From positions 3,904,640 to 3,968,639 of the forward strand of contig NZ_CP013342.1 of assembly GCF_001610975.1 (NCBI RefSeq): 64,000 bases of DNA, given 5' to 3'. Below, piece after piece: positions 28,504-38,173 of the stretch. Under the pieces are notes generated by a model. That model saw only the letters and a program-made list of their open reading frames with translations. It ran no database searches and was not told where the DNA came from. The stretch's first letter is position 1. The number at the start of each line of letters is the position of its first letter. This DNA comes from Sphingopyxis terrae subsp. terrae NBRC 15098 (GTDB lineage Bacteria; Pseudomonadota; Alphaproteobacteria; Sphingomonadales; Sphingomonadaceae). The position numbers and the translations under genes were made by a program.

Positions 28504-29390
28504 CCCCCGCCACAAATGATCCAACCCCCACCAAGCCGCGGCGCTGGCTGCGACCGGTGGCGACCCTTGCTGCCGTCGTCGCCCTGTCAGCCGCAACGGG
28601 TTGGGGCGTGGCCAGCCTCGCCTCCCCGGCCCAGGCTCCCGACACGGCAAAGGTGCGCGCCGCGCTCAAGCTGCGCCTCCCGAAGACGCCGATCGACGCC
28701 ATCACCTGCGATGGCCTTGGCGGCCTGTGCGAAGTCGCCTCGAAATCGACGCTGTTCTACGTCGATCGCGCGGCCAAATATCTGGTGATCGGGCGCATCT
28801 ACGACATGGAGGCGCGGCAAGACCTGACGGCAGCCCGTCTCCTCGCACTCAACCCAGACTTGCTGGCTGCTGGTGCTGCACGGCGGAGCAATGCCAACGA
28901 AGAAAGCCAGCCCGCCCCGCGCGCCACCCCGCAGAAGGTATCGCTCGCCGGCCTGCCCGCGAACGGCGCGATCACCTGGGGACCGGTGAACGGCCCCAAG
29001 GTCGTCGTCTTCTCCGATTTCCACTGCGGCTACTGCAAGAAGCTCGAAGCCGAACTGAAGGCGATCGGCGCGCGCGTCGAGGAGCGGCCCATTTCGATCT
29101 TCGGGGCCGACAGCCGCCGCGATGCCGAACGGGTGCTGTGCTCGCCGCGCCCTGAGGTGTCACTGCATATGGCCTATTCGGGTCTCGCCCTCGCCAATCC
29201 AAAGCCGTGTGACACGAGCGGGCTCGATGCCAACGAGGCCTTTGCCAAGGCCCATGGCTTCAACGGAACGCCGGTGATCGTACGCCCGTCCGACGGCGCG
29301 ATCCTTGAAGGGTATCGCCCGGCTTCCGTGCTCCGCGAATTCCTCAAGCCCGCAAAAGCGGCCGCCCTCGCTCCGGCCAAGAAAGGATAA
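28500..29390 (+). CDS. dsbC: DsbC-family thiol:disulfide isomerase of the T4SS
   Basis: A 296-residue protein with an N-terminal membrane/signal segment (VATLAAVVALSAATGWGVAS), a small DsbC dimerisation-like domain (TLFYVDRAAKYLVIGRIYD) and a thioredoxin fold with CGYC near residues 176-179 (FSDFHCGYCKKLEAEL) and the cis-Pro loop FNGTPVIVR. It probably helps fold the Cys-rich TraN, TraU and TraH. It lies between traB and traV, a common place in F-like systems. Confidence 0.92.
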   Translation: MTPATNDPTPTKPRRWLRPVATLAAVVALSAATGWGVASLASPAQAPDTAKVRAALKLRLPKTPIDAITCDGLGGLCEVASKSTLFYVDRAAKYLVIGRIYDMEARQDLTAARLLALNPDLLAAGAARRSNANEESQPAPRATPQKVSLAGLPANGAITWGPVNGPKVVVFSDFHCGYCKKLEAELKAIGARVEERPISIFGADSRRDAERVLCSPRPEVSLHMAYSGLALANPKPCDTSGLDANEAFAKAHGFNGTPVIVRPSDGAILEGYRPASVLREFLKPAKAAALAPAKKG

Positions 29391-29395
29391 CCGTC

Positions 29396-30139
29396 ATGGG
29401 ATTTTCCCACCGTATTCTCGCCTCTGCCTGCCTTGCCGTGCTGACCAGCGGCTGCGCCACCTTCGGCACCAATATCGAAGGCGATTTCACCTGCCGTGCC
29501 CCCAAGGGCGACTGCGCACCCAGCCAGGTGATCGATGCCCGCGCCACCAAGGATTTGTCCGCGAGCGGACCGGTCCATGACGGTCTGCGTCCCCCTGTTT
29601 CCGTCGCATCCGGCGATCAGGCCCGCACCTCCGAGCGTACGCTCAGGATCGTCTTTCCGGCGCACATCGATGAAACCGGGACGCTGCACGACGATGCGGT
29701 CGCCTGGGCGGTGGTCGAAAATCCGCGCTGGGCCGCAGAACTGCGCCGCAAGGCAGGTGAGGATACCGCCCCGCCGCTGATGCGGCAGCTCAGGCGCCAG
29801 CTGAAGGCCGCGCAGGCCAAGAGCGATCTCCTGAACGAAACCATGGCCCTTCCCCCGGCCGAACAGCCTGAAACCGAGACGTTCGATCTCGGACAGCCCT
29901 TTCAGCCTTTGTCCTCGCTTGAGGACATCCCCTCTGCCTCGCCGCTGGTCCTCCCCTCCACGGCGCGCGAGGCGGTTGCCGGTGCGAGCGCACCGGCGGT
30001 CGAGGGGTTCGACATGGCGCAGCCCCCGCATGATCGAACCCCTCGGCCATCTGCCGACAAGGCCCCGCTGATCTTCCCGACCATCGAGGCAATCGAGGCC
30101 GCCAAGAACGCCGCCAAGGCACAAAAGGAGCCCAAGTGA
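29396..30139 (+). CDS. traV: TraV, outer-membrane lipoprotein
   Basis: A 247-residue lipoprotein: signal and lipobox LTSG-C near residue 20, followed by the TraV block GTNIEGDFTCRAPKGDC. The C-terminal half is low-complexity and Pro/Ala-rich, probably flexible. It anchors the TraK/TraB core complex to the outer membrane. Confidence 0.88.
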   Translation: MGFSHRILASACLAVLTSGCATFGTNIEGDFTCRAPKGDCAPSQVIDARATKDLSASGPVHDGLRPPVSVASGDQARTSERTLRIVFPAHIDETGTLHDDAVAWAVVENPRWAAELRRKAGEDTAPPLMRQLRRQLKAAQAKSDLLNETMALPPAEQPETETFDLGQPFQPLSSLEDIPSASPLVLPSTAREAVAGASAPAVEGFDMAQPPHDRTPRPSADKAPLIFPTIEAIEAAKNAAKAQKEPK

Positions 30140-32685
30140 TGGCCGAGAAACTCAAGACGATCGTTGACAGGCTCCTCACCGGTCTTCTGGGCGATGCCGA
30201 GCACGCTGAACATGACCGGCCTGCCCTGATGCTCGATCTACTGTCGGACTGGCTCCCCTACCGGGTCTATGATCCGACGAACCGGCTCTATTTCAACGCG
30301 CGCTCCAAAGGCTTCGTGCTCTCGGTCACTCCTCTGATCGGGGCGGACGAACGCACTGGCGAGATCCTCGGGTCATTCTTCTCCGAAGGGCTTCCGGCAG
30401 GCGCCTGTCTCCAGGTCCTGCATCTCGCCTCCCCGCGCATCAGCCGGATCGTCGCACCCTGGTTTGCGCCGCGCTATGTTCAGGGCGGCGTCTACGAGGC
30501 GATTGCCCGTCACCGCGCACATCGGCTCTACGGCCTCGTCTGGGAATCGGGTTCGCAGGACGCGCCCTTTCACGCCCGGCACCATCAGGTCATCGTTTCG
30601 GTCGGCGTGCCTGCGGCCAAGGCGGTCAGCAACGAAGATCTCAAGCAGACCCGCGACGGCCTCATCGCCATGCTGAAGTCGCTCAATCTGGGCGTTGCCG
30701 AAGTCGAGCCACAGCAACTGATCGCCATCATCGACGACCTGACTTCGCCGACCACCGCGCCGCAAGACGATGCCGTGCCCTATAATCCGAACGACGCGAT
30801 CGCGGCCCAGGCGATCCGGCACGATATCGAGCTCGTCATCCACGAAGACCGGATGCGGCTCGTCACCGAGCGGTTTCGTGCGACGGGCAAGATCGAAGAC
30901 GGCGTTCCCGAGATCGGCACAGTCTACCCCGATGCGTTCGACGTGCGGCATTTTTCCTCGCGCAACATGCCCCAGCGCTGGGCGCCGTGGGAATGCGCGC
31001 GACTCATCGGCGACATGTTCACCGACAAGCTGCGCTTCCCTTGCCCGGCGGCGACGATGCTGTGCCTCGTCTATCCCGATCAGGAAGCGGCTTCGGCTAA
31101 GGCCGGCTTCAAGTTCATGCGCACGACGAGCCTTGCCGGCACGCGCAGCGCGCGTTTTCTGCCCCGCATCGGCGAGCAGGCAGCCGAGTGGCAGCACGTG
31201 CAATCCGAGCTGCAGGAGGGCCGACGTTTGGTGCGGGTATTCTATGGTCTGACGACCTACTCCCCGCTCGGCCGCGGGGACCGCGACGAACGCGCGATCA
31301 AGTCGATCTACAAAGCGGCGGGCTGGGATCTTGCCGATGAGCGCTATCTGCAGATCCAGGGGCTGCTAGCGGCCATGCCGATGACGCTGGCCGATGGGCT
31401 TGGCGCGGACATGGAGCGCCTCAAGCGCTTCAAGACCGTACTGTCGACGACAGCGGCCAATATCGCTCCCATGCAGGGCGAGTATCTCGGCAGCGTCCAT
31501 CCGCACCTGCTGTTCGTGGGCCGGCGCGGCCAGCCCTTCTTCTGGTCGCCGTTCGAGAACGATGCTGGCAACCACAATGTCGCGATCTGCGGCAAGTCGG
31601 GATCGGGCAAGTCTGTGCTGCTGCAGGAAATGTGCGCGGCGCTTCGAGGGGCTGGCGCGCAGGTCGTGGTCATCGACGACGGGCGCAGCTTCGAGCATTC
31701 GGTGAAGCTGCAAGGCGGCCGGTTCGTTGAGTTCACGATGAAGGCGGGCTTCTGCCTCAATCCTTTCTCGATGATCGATGGCGAACGCGCGGCCGAAGAC
31801 GAGGATTACCGGCTCGACTGCTTCGGCATGGTGAAGGCCATTGTCGGCCAGATGGCGCGGCACAGCGCAAAGCTTAACGACACCGAGCGCGGCCTGATCG
31901 ACCGGGCGGTCAACATGGTCTGGAGCGAACGGGGCGTCGATGCCTCGATCACCGGCGTCGGCGAAGCACTGGCCGGTCTCGGCAATGAAGCCGCGAGCGA
32001 TCTTGCCACCGCGATTGCGCCATACATGGCCGGCGGCACCTATGGCGCCTTCTTCGAAGGCCAGGCGAGCCTCGATCTCGACACCGATTTCACCGTCTTC
32101 GAAATGTCGGACCTTGCCACACGCGAGGAACTGCGCAGCGTCGTTCTCTCGGCGATCATGTTCATGACCAGCCAAGCCATGACCCGCAGCCCGCGTTCGG
32201 TGAGGAAGCTGCTCTTGATCGATGAGGCGTGGTCGATGCTCAAGGGCGGCTCGATGGGCGAGTTCGTCGAAACCTATGCCCGCACCTGCCGCAAATATGG
32301 CGGGGCGCTGGCAACCGCGACGCAGTCACTCAACGACTATTACAAGTCCGATGGGGCGACCGCTGCGCTCGAAAACAGCGACTGGATGCTGATCCTCCAG
32401 CAGAAGCCCGAGACGATCGCCGATTTCAAGGCGTCGAAGCGCCTCGACATGGACGACCGCACCGAGACCCTGATCCGCAGCCTGAAGCGTTCGGGCAGCG
32501 ACTATTCGGAAGTCTTCATCAAGGGCCCGGAGACCGAAGCCATCGGCCGGCTCGTGCTCGACGACTATTCGGCGACACTGTTCTCAAGCTCGCCCCAGAC
32601 CTTTGCCGCGATCGATGCCGAAATCGCGCGCGGCCACCAGCTTGCCGACGCGATCGAACGGATCGCCTTTGCCAATCGAACCTGA
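30139..32685 (+). CDS. traC: TraC, T4SS ATPase (VirB4-like)
   Basis: An 848-residue ATPase energising pilus assembly. An N-terminal TraC domain (LSDWLPYRVYDPTNRLYFN) leads to the AAA part with Walker A GKSGSGKSVLL (about residues 485-495) and Walker B KLLLIDEAWSML (about 690), plus ATATQSLNDYY as the conserved sensor region. The ATG overlaps the traV stop; a GTG one codon earlier is an alternative. It is membrane-associated on the cytosolic side. Confidence 0.95.
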   Translation: MAEKLKTIVDRLLTGLLGDAEHAEHDRPALMLDLLSDWLPYRVYDPTNRLYFNARSKGFVLSVTPLIGADERTGEILGSFFSEGLPAGACLQVLHLASPRISRIVAPWFAPRYVQGGVYEAIARHRAHRLYGLVWESGSQDAPFHARHHQVIVSVGVPAAKAVSNEDLKQTRDGLIAMLKSLNLGVAEVEPQQLIAIIDDLTSPTTAPQDDAVPYNPNDAIAAQAIRHDIELVIHEDRMRLVTERFRATGKIEDGVPEIGTVYPDAFDVRHFSSRNMPQRWAPWECARLIGDMFTDKLRFPCPAATMLCLVYPDQEAASAKAGFKFMRTTSLAGTRSARFLPRIGEQAAEWQHVQSELQEGRRLVRVFYGLTTYSPLGRGDRDERAIKSIYKAAGWDLADERYLQIQGLLAAMPMTLADGLGADMERLKRFKTVLSTTAANIAPMQGEYLGSVHPHLLFVGRRGQPFFWSPFENDAGNHNVAICGKSGSGKSVLLQEMCAALRGAGAQVVVIDDGRSFEHSVKLQGGRFVEFTMKAGFCLNPFSMIDGERAAEDEDYRLDCFGMVKAIVGQMARHSAKLNDTERGLIDRAVNMVWSERGVDASITGVGEALAGLGNEAASDLATAIAPYMAGGTYGAFFEGQASLDLDTDFTVFEMSDLATREELRSVVLSAIMFMTSQAMTRSPRSVRKLLLIDEAWSMLKGGSMGEFVETYARTCRKYGGALATATQSLNDYYKSDGATAALENSDWMLILQQKPETIADFKASKRLDMDDRTETLIRSLKRSGSDYSEVFIKGPETEAIGRLVLDDYSATLFSSSPQTFAAIDAEIARGHQLADAIERIAFANRT

Positions 32686-32717
32686 CTTCTCCCTCCATCC
32701 AAGGACACCCAAAACCG

Positions 32718-33113
32718 ATGCCACTCCATCTCGTCACGCCGGTCGACCGGGCCCAGGATGCCCGTGCCGACAGCGACAGCCTCGATCTGCCGATCAAGGG
32801 CTGGCGGTCTCATGCCGCCGACCTTTGCTACATCGTGCTTCGCGGCAGCACCTTCCTCGCCTCGAGCTACCTCATGGCGCTCGGGCTCCCGCTGCTCTTC
32901 TTCCTTCTGATTTCCGGCGGCGATGCCGGGGTCTTCTTCGCCCATCTCGCCAATATTGCGGACCGTTTCCTGGGCGCCGAGCAGGGCCGCCAGGTCGGCT
33001 TCCTCGACGAGTTCAAGTTCGTCCTCATCGGTGTCGCAACGCTCGTCGTGGTCTGGCGCCTGCCGCGCTTCATCAACGATCTCGAGCGCGAGCTTTCGGG
33101 AGAAAAGCTGTGA
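32718..33113 (+). CDS. Uncharacterised membrane protein between traC and trbI
   Basis: A 131-residue protein with two hydrophobic segments (LASSYLMALGLPLLFFLLIS and FVLIGVATLVVVWRLP) and no family that I recognise. The long open frame upstream is a shadow of traC, and this ATG follows traC by 32 bp. It overlaps trbI by four bases, so it is firmly in the operon. It may be an accessory membrane part of the transfer machine, in a position where F has small tra/trb membrane proteins. Confidence 0.7.
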   Translation: MPLHLVTPVDRAQDARADSDSLDLPIKGWRSHAADLCYIVLRGSTFLASSYLMALGLPLLFFLLISGGDAGVFFAHLANIADRFLGAEQGRQVGFLDEFKFVLIGVATLVVVWRLPRFINDLERELSGEKL

Positions 33114-33517
33114 AGAACATATTGGCAACACATTCCCTGCGCGGCCGCATGGGTGCGGTGAACTGGACCGCCGTCGCGCTCGGTTTGAGCATGGTCGGCT
33201 CGGCGCTCTGGGGCGTCTGGGCCACCGACAAGCTGCTCGCGCTCGACAAGCGCGAAGTGGTGACCGTGCAGCTGAGCCGCATCATGGGCGACTTCATCGA
33301 AGCCGAAGCGCGCGCAGGCCGACCGCCCGAAGAAACCAAGATGCGCGTCCAGGCCTATCTCCAGGCGGTCGAAGCCTCGGTCGGACATCTGGGCCGCGAG
33401 GGCCGCACGGTCCTTGTCGCTGAAGCGGTGGTGGCCGGCAGCACGCCTGATCTCACCGAAGCGGTGCGCGCCGATGTCGCGCGCCGCGTGGGAGCCATTC
33501 CCGATGCGCGCCGCTGA
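33110..33517 (+). CDS. trbI: TrbI, F-type conjugation protein
   Basis: A 135-residue protein with one N-terminal membrane helix (VNWTAVALGLSMVGSALWGVW) and a periplasmic helical domain. The block TVQLSRIMGDFIEAEARAG is typical of F-type TrbI, implicated in pilus retraction. It starts with a GTG overlapping the stop of the preceding gene (GTGA). Confidence 0.85.
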   Translation: MKNILATHSLRGRMGAVNWTAVALGLSMVGSALWGVWATDKLLALDKREVVTVQLSRIMGDFIEAEARAGRPPEETKMRVQAYLQAVEASVGHLGREGRTVLVAEAVVAGSTPDLTEAVRADVARRVGAIPDARR

Positions 33518-34028
33518 TCTTGTCCTCCACTCGCCCACCGGGCGGCGCCTCGCGCTGTGGGCAGGGCTTGGCGCTGCCGCGCTCGGGCTCACCTCGCTCG
33601 CCGCCTTCTCGAAGGACCATGCGCTGATGATCAACGCCAGTCCGAGCCTGCCATACTGGGCGATCTGGCTCGATCGCGGCGCGCTGCCACAGCGCGGCGA
33701 GGTCATTCTGTTCGATCCGCCCGCCTCGCCGCTGCTCGAAAGGCACTTCGGCAAGAAGCCCAAGCCGTTCGGCAAGAAGGTGAGCGGCATGCCAGGCGAT
33801 ATCGTGACCGAAAAGGATCGCAGCTTCTTCGTCAATGGCCGCAAGGTTGCGGTAGCCAAGCAAGCAAGCCGTTTCGGCGAGCCGCTGGCGCTCGGTCCGA
33901 CTGGCGTGGTGCCTCAAGGCTGCTATTTTGTCACCACCGCACACAAGGACGGCTTCGACAGCCGCTATGCGGCGATCGGGTGGATCTGCGCCAGGCGCAT
34001 TCTCGGGGTCGGGAGGCCGATCCTGTGA
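33504..34028 (+). CDS. TraF-type S26 signal peptidase
   Basis: A 174-residue membrane peptidase of family S26. It has an N-terminal helix (ALWAGLGAAALGLTSLAAF), the nucleophile Ser in INASPSLPYWAIW, and the general base Lys in KPFGKKVSGMPGDIV. Conjugation systems use it to process pilin or other exported precursors. It overlaps trbI by 14 bases and traW by four. The name TraF here is the RP4-type usage, not F TraF. Confidence 0.9.
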   Translation: MRAADLVLHSPTGRRLALWAGLGAAALGLTSLAAFSKDHALMINASPSLPYWAIWLDRGALPQRGEVILFDPPASPLLERHFGKKPKPFGKKVSGMPGDIVTEKDRSFFVNGRKVAVAKQASRFGEPLALGPTGVVPQGCYFVTTAHKDGFDSRYAAIGWICARRILGVGRPIL

Positions 34029-34669
34029 CACCGCTTCGCGCCGCCCCTTTCCTCGCAGCTGCTCTTCTGATGGCCGCGCCGGCAAGTGCCCGCGACTACG
34101 GCCAGCAAGGCACGGTCTGGTCCGTGATCGAGCCTGACCTGCTCGAGCAAATCCATGCGCGTCTCACCCATCTCGAGAAGACCGGCGAGACGGCCAAGCT
34201 CAACGAGGAGCTGAAGCGGCGCACGATCGCGCGCGTCAACCGCCCTGAGCCAGTCGCGGGGATCAATGCCGCGGCGGCGGCGCGTAGCTGGCGGTTTGAT
34301 CCGACGATCAGCGTGGAGCGCGACATTGCCGACGACAAGGGCCGGGTGATCGTCGCCGCCGGAACTCGGGTTAATCCGCTCGACACCGTACCGCTGCGTG
34401 TGCCGCTGGTCTTCCTCGACGGGGATGACCCCGAGCAGCTTGCCTGGGCAACCCGGCGCTATGCCAGCACCAAGGCCAAACTCATCCTCGTACGCGGCGC
34501 GCCGCTTGAACTGATGAAGGCCCGCCAGCGCCGTTTCTATTTCGACCAGGGCGGCAGCCTCGTGAAGCATTTCGGCATCCGCGCCGTGCCCGCAACCGTC
34601 GAGCAGCAGGGCCGCGTCCTTATCATTACCGAGCAGCCGGTTCGACCCAAGGAGCGCGCATCATCATGA
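34025..34669 (+). CDS. traW: TraW, F-type pilus assembly protein
   Basis: A 214-residue periplasmic protein with signal peptide (FLAAALLMAAPASA) and the TraW blocks DYGQQGTVWSVIEPDLLEQI and FYFDQGGSLVKHFGIRAVPA. It starts with GTG overlapping the peptidase stop. It works with TraU and TrbC in pilus assembly. Confidence 0.92.
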   Translation: MTPLRAAPFLAAALLMAAPASARDYGQQGTVWSVIEPDLLEQIHARLTHLEKTGETAKLNEELKRRTIARVNRPEPVAGINAAAAARSWRFDPTISVERDIADDKGRVIVAAGTRVNPLDTVPLRVPLVFLDGDDPEQLAWATRRYASTKAKLILVRGAPLELMKARQRRFYFDQGGSLVKHFGIRAVPATVEQQGRVLIITEQPVRPKERASS

Positions 34670-35694
34670 GCAGAAAAAATCGTCTTCTCACATGGATATG
34701 CTGCGCGCTCCTTGCCTGTAGTCTGAGCCTTGCTGCCGCTTCGCCAGCGCAGGCATCTGCCGGTCCGGGCCGCTGCACAGGCAAGTTCGTCAATCCGATC
34801 ACGGACATCTGCTGGTCGTGCCTGTTTCCGATCTCGGTCGGCGGCCTGAAGATCTGGCCGTCGAGCCGTCCCGACACGAGCAACCCGGCGCTCCCCGTTT
34901 GCCTGTGCGGTTTGCGGCCGGGCATCGCCATGGGCTTCTGGGAACCGGTGCGGCTTGCCGACGTCAGCATGAAGCCCTGGTGTTTCGTCAATCTCGGCGG
35001 GATGAAACTCGATCCCGGTTTCGACATCGGGTTCAAGTCGATGGCGGGTCCTTCGGCCGTGGGCGGCGCGACGCAGTACAATTCGCAGTGGCATGTCCAC
35101 TGGTATGCCTATCCGCTGATCTACTGGATGGAGATCGTTGCCGATTTCCTGTGCCTCGAACAGGGCTCGGTCGACATTCTCTACATCACCGAGATCGATC
35201 CGCTCTGGCAGGACAGCGAGCTCACCGCGATCATCAATCCCGAAGCGGTTCTCTTCGCTAATCCGCTCGCGCTTGCGGCCTGTGCGGCTGACTGCGTTGC
35301 TGCGACGGCCAAGCTCCCGACCGACGAGCTCTTCTGGTGTGCGGGATGCCAGGGCAGCATGTATCCCTTGAATGGCAATGTCTCGGCGACGATTGGGCAC
35401 GTCCAGGCATCGCGGCTCGCCCTCGCCCGCTTCTCCTATAAGCTCCACCGCGAACTCGTCGCCTGGGGCACGATGGGCAGCAAGGGGCTCTGCGGCAAGT
35501 ATCTGATGCCGGTGATGAGGAAGCAGCAATACCGCTTCCAGGCCACCAATCCCAATCCGCAGACCAAGGGCCGCTACGCCTGCGCGCCCATTGGCGCATC
35601 CACAACCTTCATGTCGGCAGGCCAGGTCTATCCCGCCATCGGCGAGGACATGGGCTATCTGGTCTGGCGCAAACGGAACTGCTGCGCGTTATGA
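34666..35694 (+). CDS. traU: TraU, F-type DNA transfer/pilus protein
   Basis: A 342-residue periplasmic protein. It has a signal peptide (LACSLSLAAASPAQA), then the Cys-rich TraU domain (FVNPITDICWSCLFPISVGG; VCLCGLRPGIAMGFWEPVRL; ELFWCAGCQGSMYPLNGNV). The numerous Cys explain the DsbC gene in the operon. It overlaps traW and trbC by four bases each. Confidence 0.94.
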   Translation: MSRKNRLLTWICCALLACSLSLAAASPAQASAGPGRCTGKFVNPITDICWSCLFPISVGGLKIWPSSRPDTSNPALPVCLCGLRPGIAMGFWEPVRLADVSMKPWCFVNLGGMKLDPGFDIGFKSMAGPSAVGGATQYNSQWHVHWYAYPLIYWMEIVADFLCLEQGSVDILYITEIDPLWQDSELTAIINPEAVLFANPLALAACAADCVAATAKLPTDELFWCAGCQGSMYPLNGNVSATIGHVQASRLALARFSYKLHRELVAWGTMGSKGLCGKYLMPVMRKQQYRFQATNPNPQTKGRYACAPIGASTTFMSAGQVYPAIGEDMGYLVWRKRNCCAL

Positions 35695-36455
35695 AAATAC
35701 TCCCTCATCTCCTTGTAATCGCGTCGATCACTGGCGCCGCCGCCATGGCGGGAGCCGCAGCGCAGACGAGCGAGCCCGAGCTCGATCTCGAAGCGATACG
35801 CGCCCGCGCCAAGGTCGAGGCGAGCGAAGCCGATGCGCTTGCCGCCAGTGCCCGCGCGCGCGCCGAAGCGGTCCTTAGCCAAGCCAATGCCAGCGCCGCC
35901 GAAGCCCAGGCGCACGGCAAGCGCTACACCGAGCAGGCGGCAAGAACCGCGCGGCCAGAAAGTGAGGACGTCTTCGACTTCGACAAGATGGTGGCCGACG
36001 CGGGCACCATGGCCAGCGAGGGCTTGGGTGAAGCACCCCGCTTCATCGCCTTCGCTTCGCTCTCGATGCCGCCGGCAGCCTTGCGCGCCATGGCGGACGA
36101 CGTCGCCCGCGCAGGCGGTGTGGTCGTGCTTCGCGGGCTGCCAGGAGGCAGCGCCAAGACCCTGACTGCGGCGCTCGCGAAAGTCGCAGCGGACGGCGGC
36201 AAGCTCGACGCGGTCGGCATCGATCCGCGCCTGTTTCGCGCCTTCGGAATCGAGACGGTCCCCACTTATGTGGTGACCAGCAGCGACTTCGATCTCTGCG
36301 ATGGCTTCGATTGCCGGACCCAGGTTCCGCCCCACGACCGGATGAGCGGTAATGTGAGCGTGTCCTATGCGCTCGAAACCTTCGCGCAGGGCGGCGGTCC
36401 CGGCGCCCTTCTCGCATCCCAGCATCTCGCCCGCCTGCAACGGAGTGTCCCATGA
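35691..36455 (+). CDS. trbC: TrbC, F-type pilus assembly protein
   Basis: A 254-residue periplasmic protein: signal peptide, an Ala/Glu-rich helical stretch (about residues 30-85), and a thioredoxin-like TrbC_Ftype domain (FIAFASLSMPPAALRAMADD; VVVLRGLPGGSAKTLTAAL; FGIETVPTYVVT). In F, TrbC and TraW act together and are sometimes fused. Here they are separated by traU. Confidence 0.9.
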   Translation: MKILPHLLVIASITGAAAMAGAAAQTSEPELDLEAIRARAKVEASEADALAASARARAEAVLSQANASAAEAQAHGKRYTEQAARTARPESEDVFDFDKMVADAGTMASEGLGEAPRFIAFASLSMPPAALRAMADDVARAGGVVVLRGLPGGSAKTLTAALAKVAADGGKLDAVGIDPRLFRAFGIETVPTYVVTSSDFDLCDGFDCRTQVPPHDRMSGNVSVSYALETFAQGGGPGALLASQHLARLQRSVP

Positions 36456-38173
36456 AACGGCTTCTCCTGCCCCTTCTCTATCTCGCCTGCGCCTGTCTGC
36501 CGACAAGCATCTCGGCCCAAACCACGACCGATGCCGCCAAGGCGGACGGCAAGGCGTTCGGGCGGGACCAGGCAGCCGCAGCGCAGAGCGCGGCGACGAC
36601 CAACCCGGATGCAAACCGCATTCCCAATTTCGGGGGTGTACCGAACCAGTCGGGCTATTTCGATGATCCCGACCGGATGGCGCGTGAGGCCGCAAGCCAA
36701 GCAACGGCAAACACCGGATACCGGACCATGCGCGATTCCATGGATCGCCGTGCGCAGTTCGCGCCCCGGGACCTCGACGCTGTCGTCGCGCGCAGCAATG
36801 TCATCAACGACGATCCGCTCTCCTACACGAGCGGCATGAGCATTAGCGGGAGCCAGGGCCGCTGCGTCCCCCTGCCTCCGGGAACTGGCACTGCAGCGCG
36901 CTACATGGCGACCTGCAACGTCGGCTATACCGCGACCCAGGAGACCAGAACCTGCCCGGTGACGCTGAATGCCACGATCGAGCAGCGGCAGGTATATGGC
37001 TACTACTGCGTCGGCGGGAGCGGCGTCGATCCGGCATCGATCTACAATTGCAATCGCTACCCGGCGCCGCAGTGCACGGTCACGCAGTCCTATCCCATCA
37101 ATCTGTGCGATCCCTATCTCGGCATCTACTGGGGCTGCAACTCGGGGGACCTGCGCGTCGATCTCGTAAGCTGCACTGCACCGGTCGATGGCGCGACGCC
37201 CTACACCGTAACCGGCGAGAACGTCGTCACGACGAGCCGCGATGAAAGCCAGTGCGCGGGTCTTGCCGCAGACAATTCATGTCAGCAGGACACCGAGACC
37301 TGCACCGACAGCGATCCTGTCACCAGGATCGTCGATGGCATCGCGGTCACCCAGCCCTGCTGGGCATGGTCGCGCAGCTATACCTGCGCCCAATTTACGC
37401 AAGCTCAGGACTGCCAGACGCTGGAAAGCACGCCCGGCTGCTCGCTGGTGCGCGAAGACTGCCTTTCGGGTGAGCCCTGCCGAACCTGGGAGCGGGTCTA
37501 CGACTGCCCTGTCCCGGACCAGCCTGCTGATACCAGCCAGTTCATCTGCGACGGCGACGTCTATTGCATCGATGGCTCGTGCGAGACGATCGAGCGCGAG
37601 GCCAATGACGAGTTCAAGGATGCGGTTGTCGCGCTCAACGCGATGGACCAGGCACGGCGCGAGTTCGATCCCGACACGCTCACCCTGTTCAAGGGTACGC
37701 GCAACACCTGTTCGTCCAAGGTCTTCGGCGTGCTCAATTGCTGCAAGGGCAAGGGTTTCCCGCTCATTCCGGGTATCCAGCTGCTTGTCGCTCTCGGCTG
37801 CAGCCGCGAGGAAATGCTGCTTCACCAGCGTGATGTGCAGGGCCTATGCGCCTATGTCGGGACCTATTGCTCGGACAGCTTCCTGGGCGTCTGCCTCACC
37901 AAGAAGAAGGTCTATTGCTGCTTTGAATCCAAGCTTTCGCGGATCCTGCAGGAACAGGGCCGCCAGCAACTGAACAAGCCCTGGGGCAAGCCCAAGACCG
38001 AGCAGTGCCTTGGCTTTACCATCGACGAGTTCTCGCGGCTCGATCTTTCGAAGATGGATTTCAGCGAGGTCTACGCCGAATTCACCGATGCCGCGCGCCT
38101 GCCCGACGAGCTCCAGGCCGCCACCGAAATCCAGCAAAAAATCGAGGACTATTATGCCCGCGCCAGCCAATAA
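36452..38173 (+). CDS. traN: TraN, mating-pair stabilisation adhesin
   Basis: A 573-residue Cys-rich outer-membrane protein with signal peptide (LLYLACACLPTSISA). Dozens of Cys form the family pattern, e.g. DETCTDSDPVTRIVDGIAVT-like repeats, and the C-terminal block NCCKGKGFPLIPGI and VYCCFESKLSRILQEQGRQQ is a TraN signature. It stabilises mating pairs by contacting the recipient surface. It overlaps the next gene by 20 bases. Confidence 0.92.
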   Translation: MKRLLLPLLYLACACLPTSISAQTTTDAAKADGKAFGRDQAAAAQSAATTNPDANRIPNFGGVPNQSGYFDDPDRMAREAASQATANTGYRTMRDSMDRRAQFAPRDLDAVVARSNVINDDPLSYTSGMSISGSQGRCVPLPPGTGTAARYMATCNVGYTATQETRTCPVTLNATIEQRQVYGYYCVGGSGVDPASIYNCNRYPAPQCTVTQSYPINLCDPYLGIYWGCNSGDLRVDLVSCTAPVDGATPYTVTGENVVTTSRDESQCAGLAADNSCQQDTETCTDSDPVTRIVDGIAVTQPCWAWSRSYTCAQFTQAQDCQTLESTPGCSLVREDCLSGEPCRTWERVYDCPVPDQPADTSQFICDGDVYCIDGSCETIEREANDEFKDAVVALNAMDQARREFDPDTLTLFKGTRNTCSSKVFGVLNCCKGKGFPLIPGIQLLVALGCSREEMLLHQRDVQGLCAYVGTYCSDSFLGVCLTKKKVYCCFESKLSRILQEQGRQQLNKPWGKPKTEQCLGFTIDEFSRLDLSKMDFSEVYAEFTDAARLPDELQAATEIQQKIEDYYARASQ

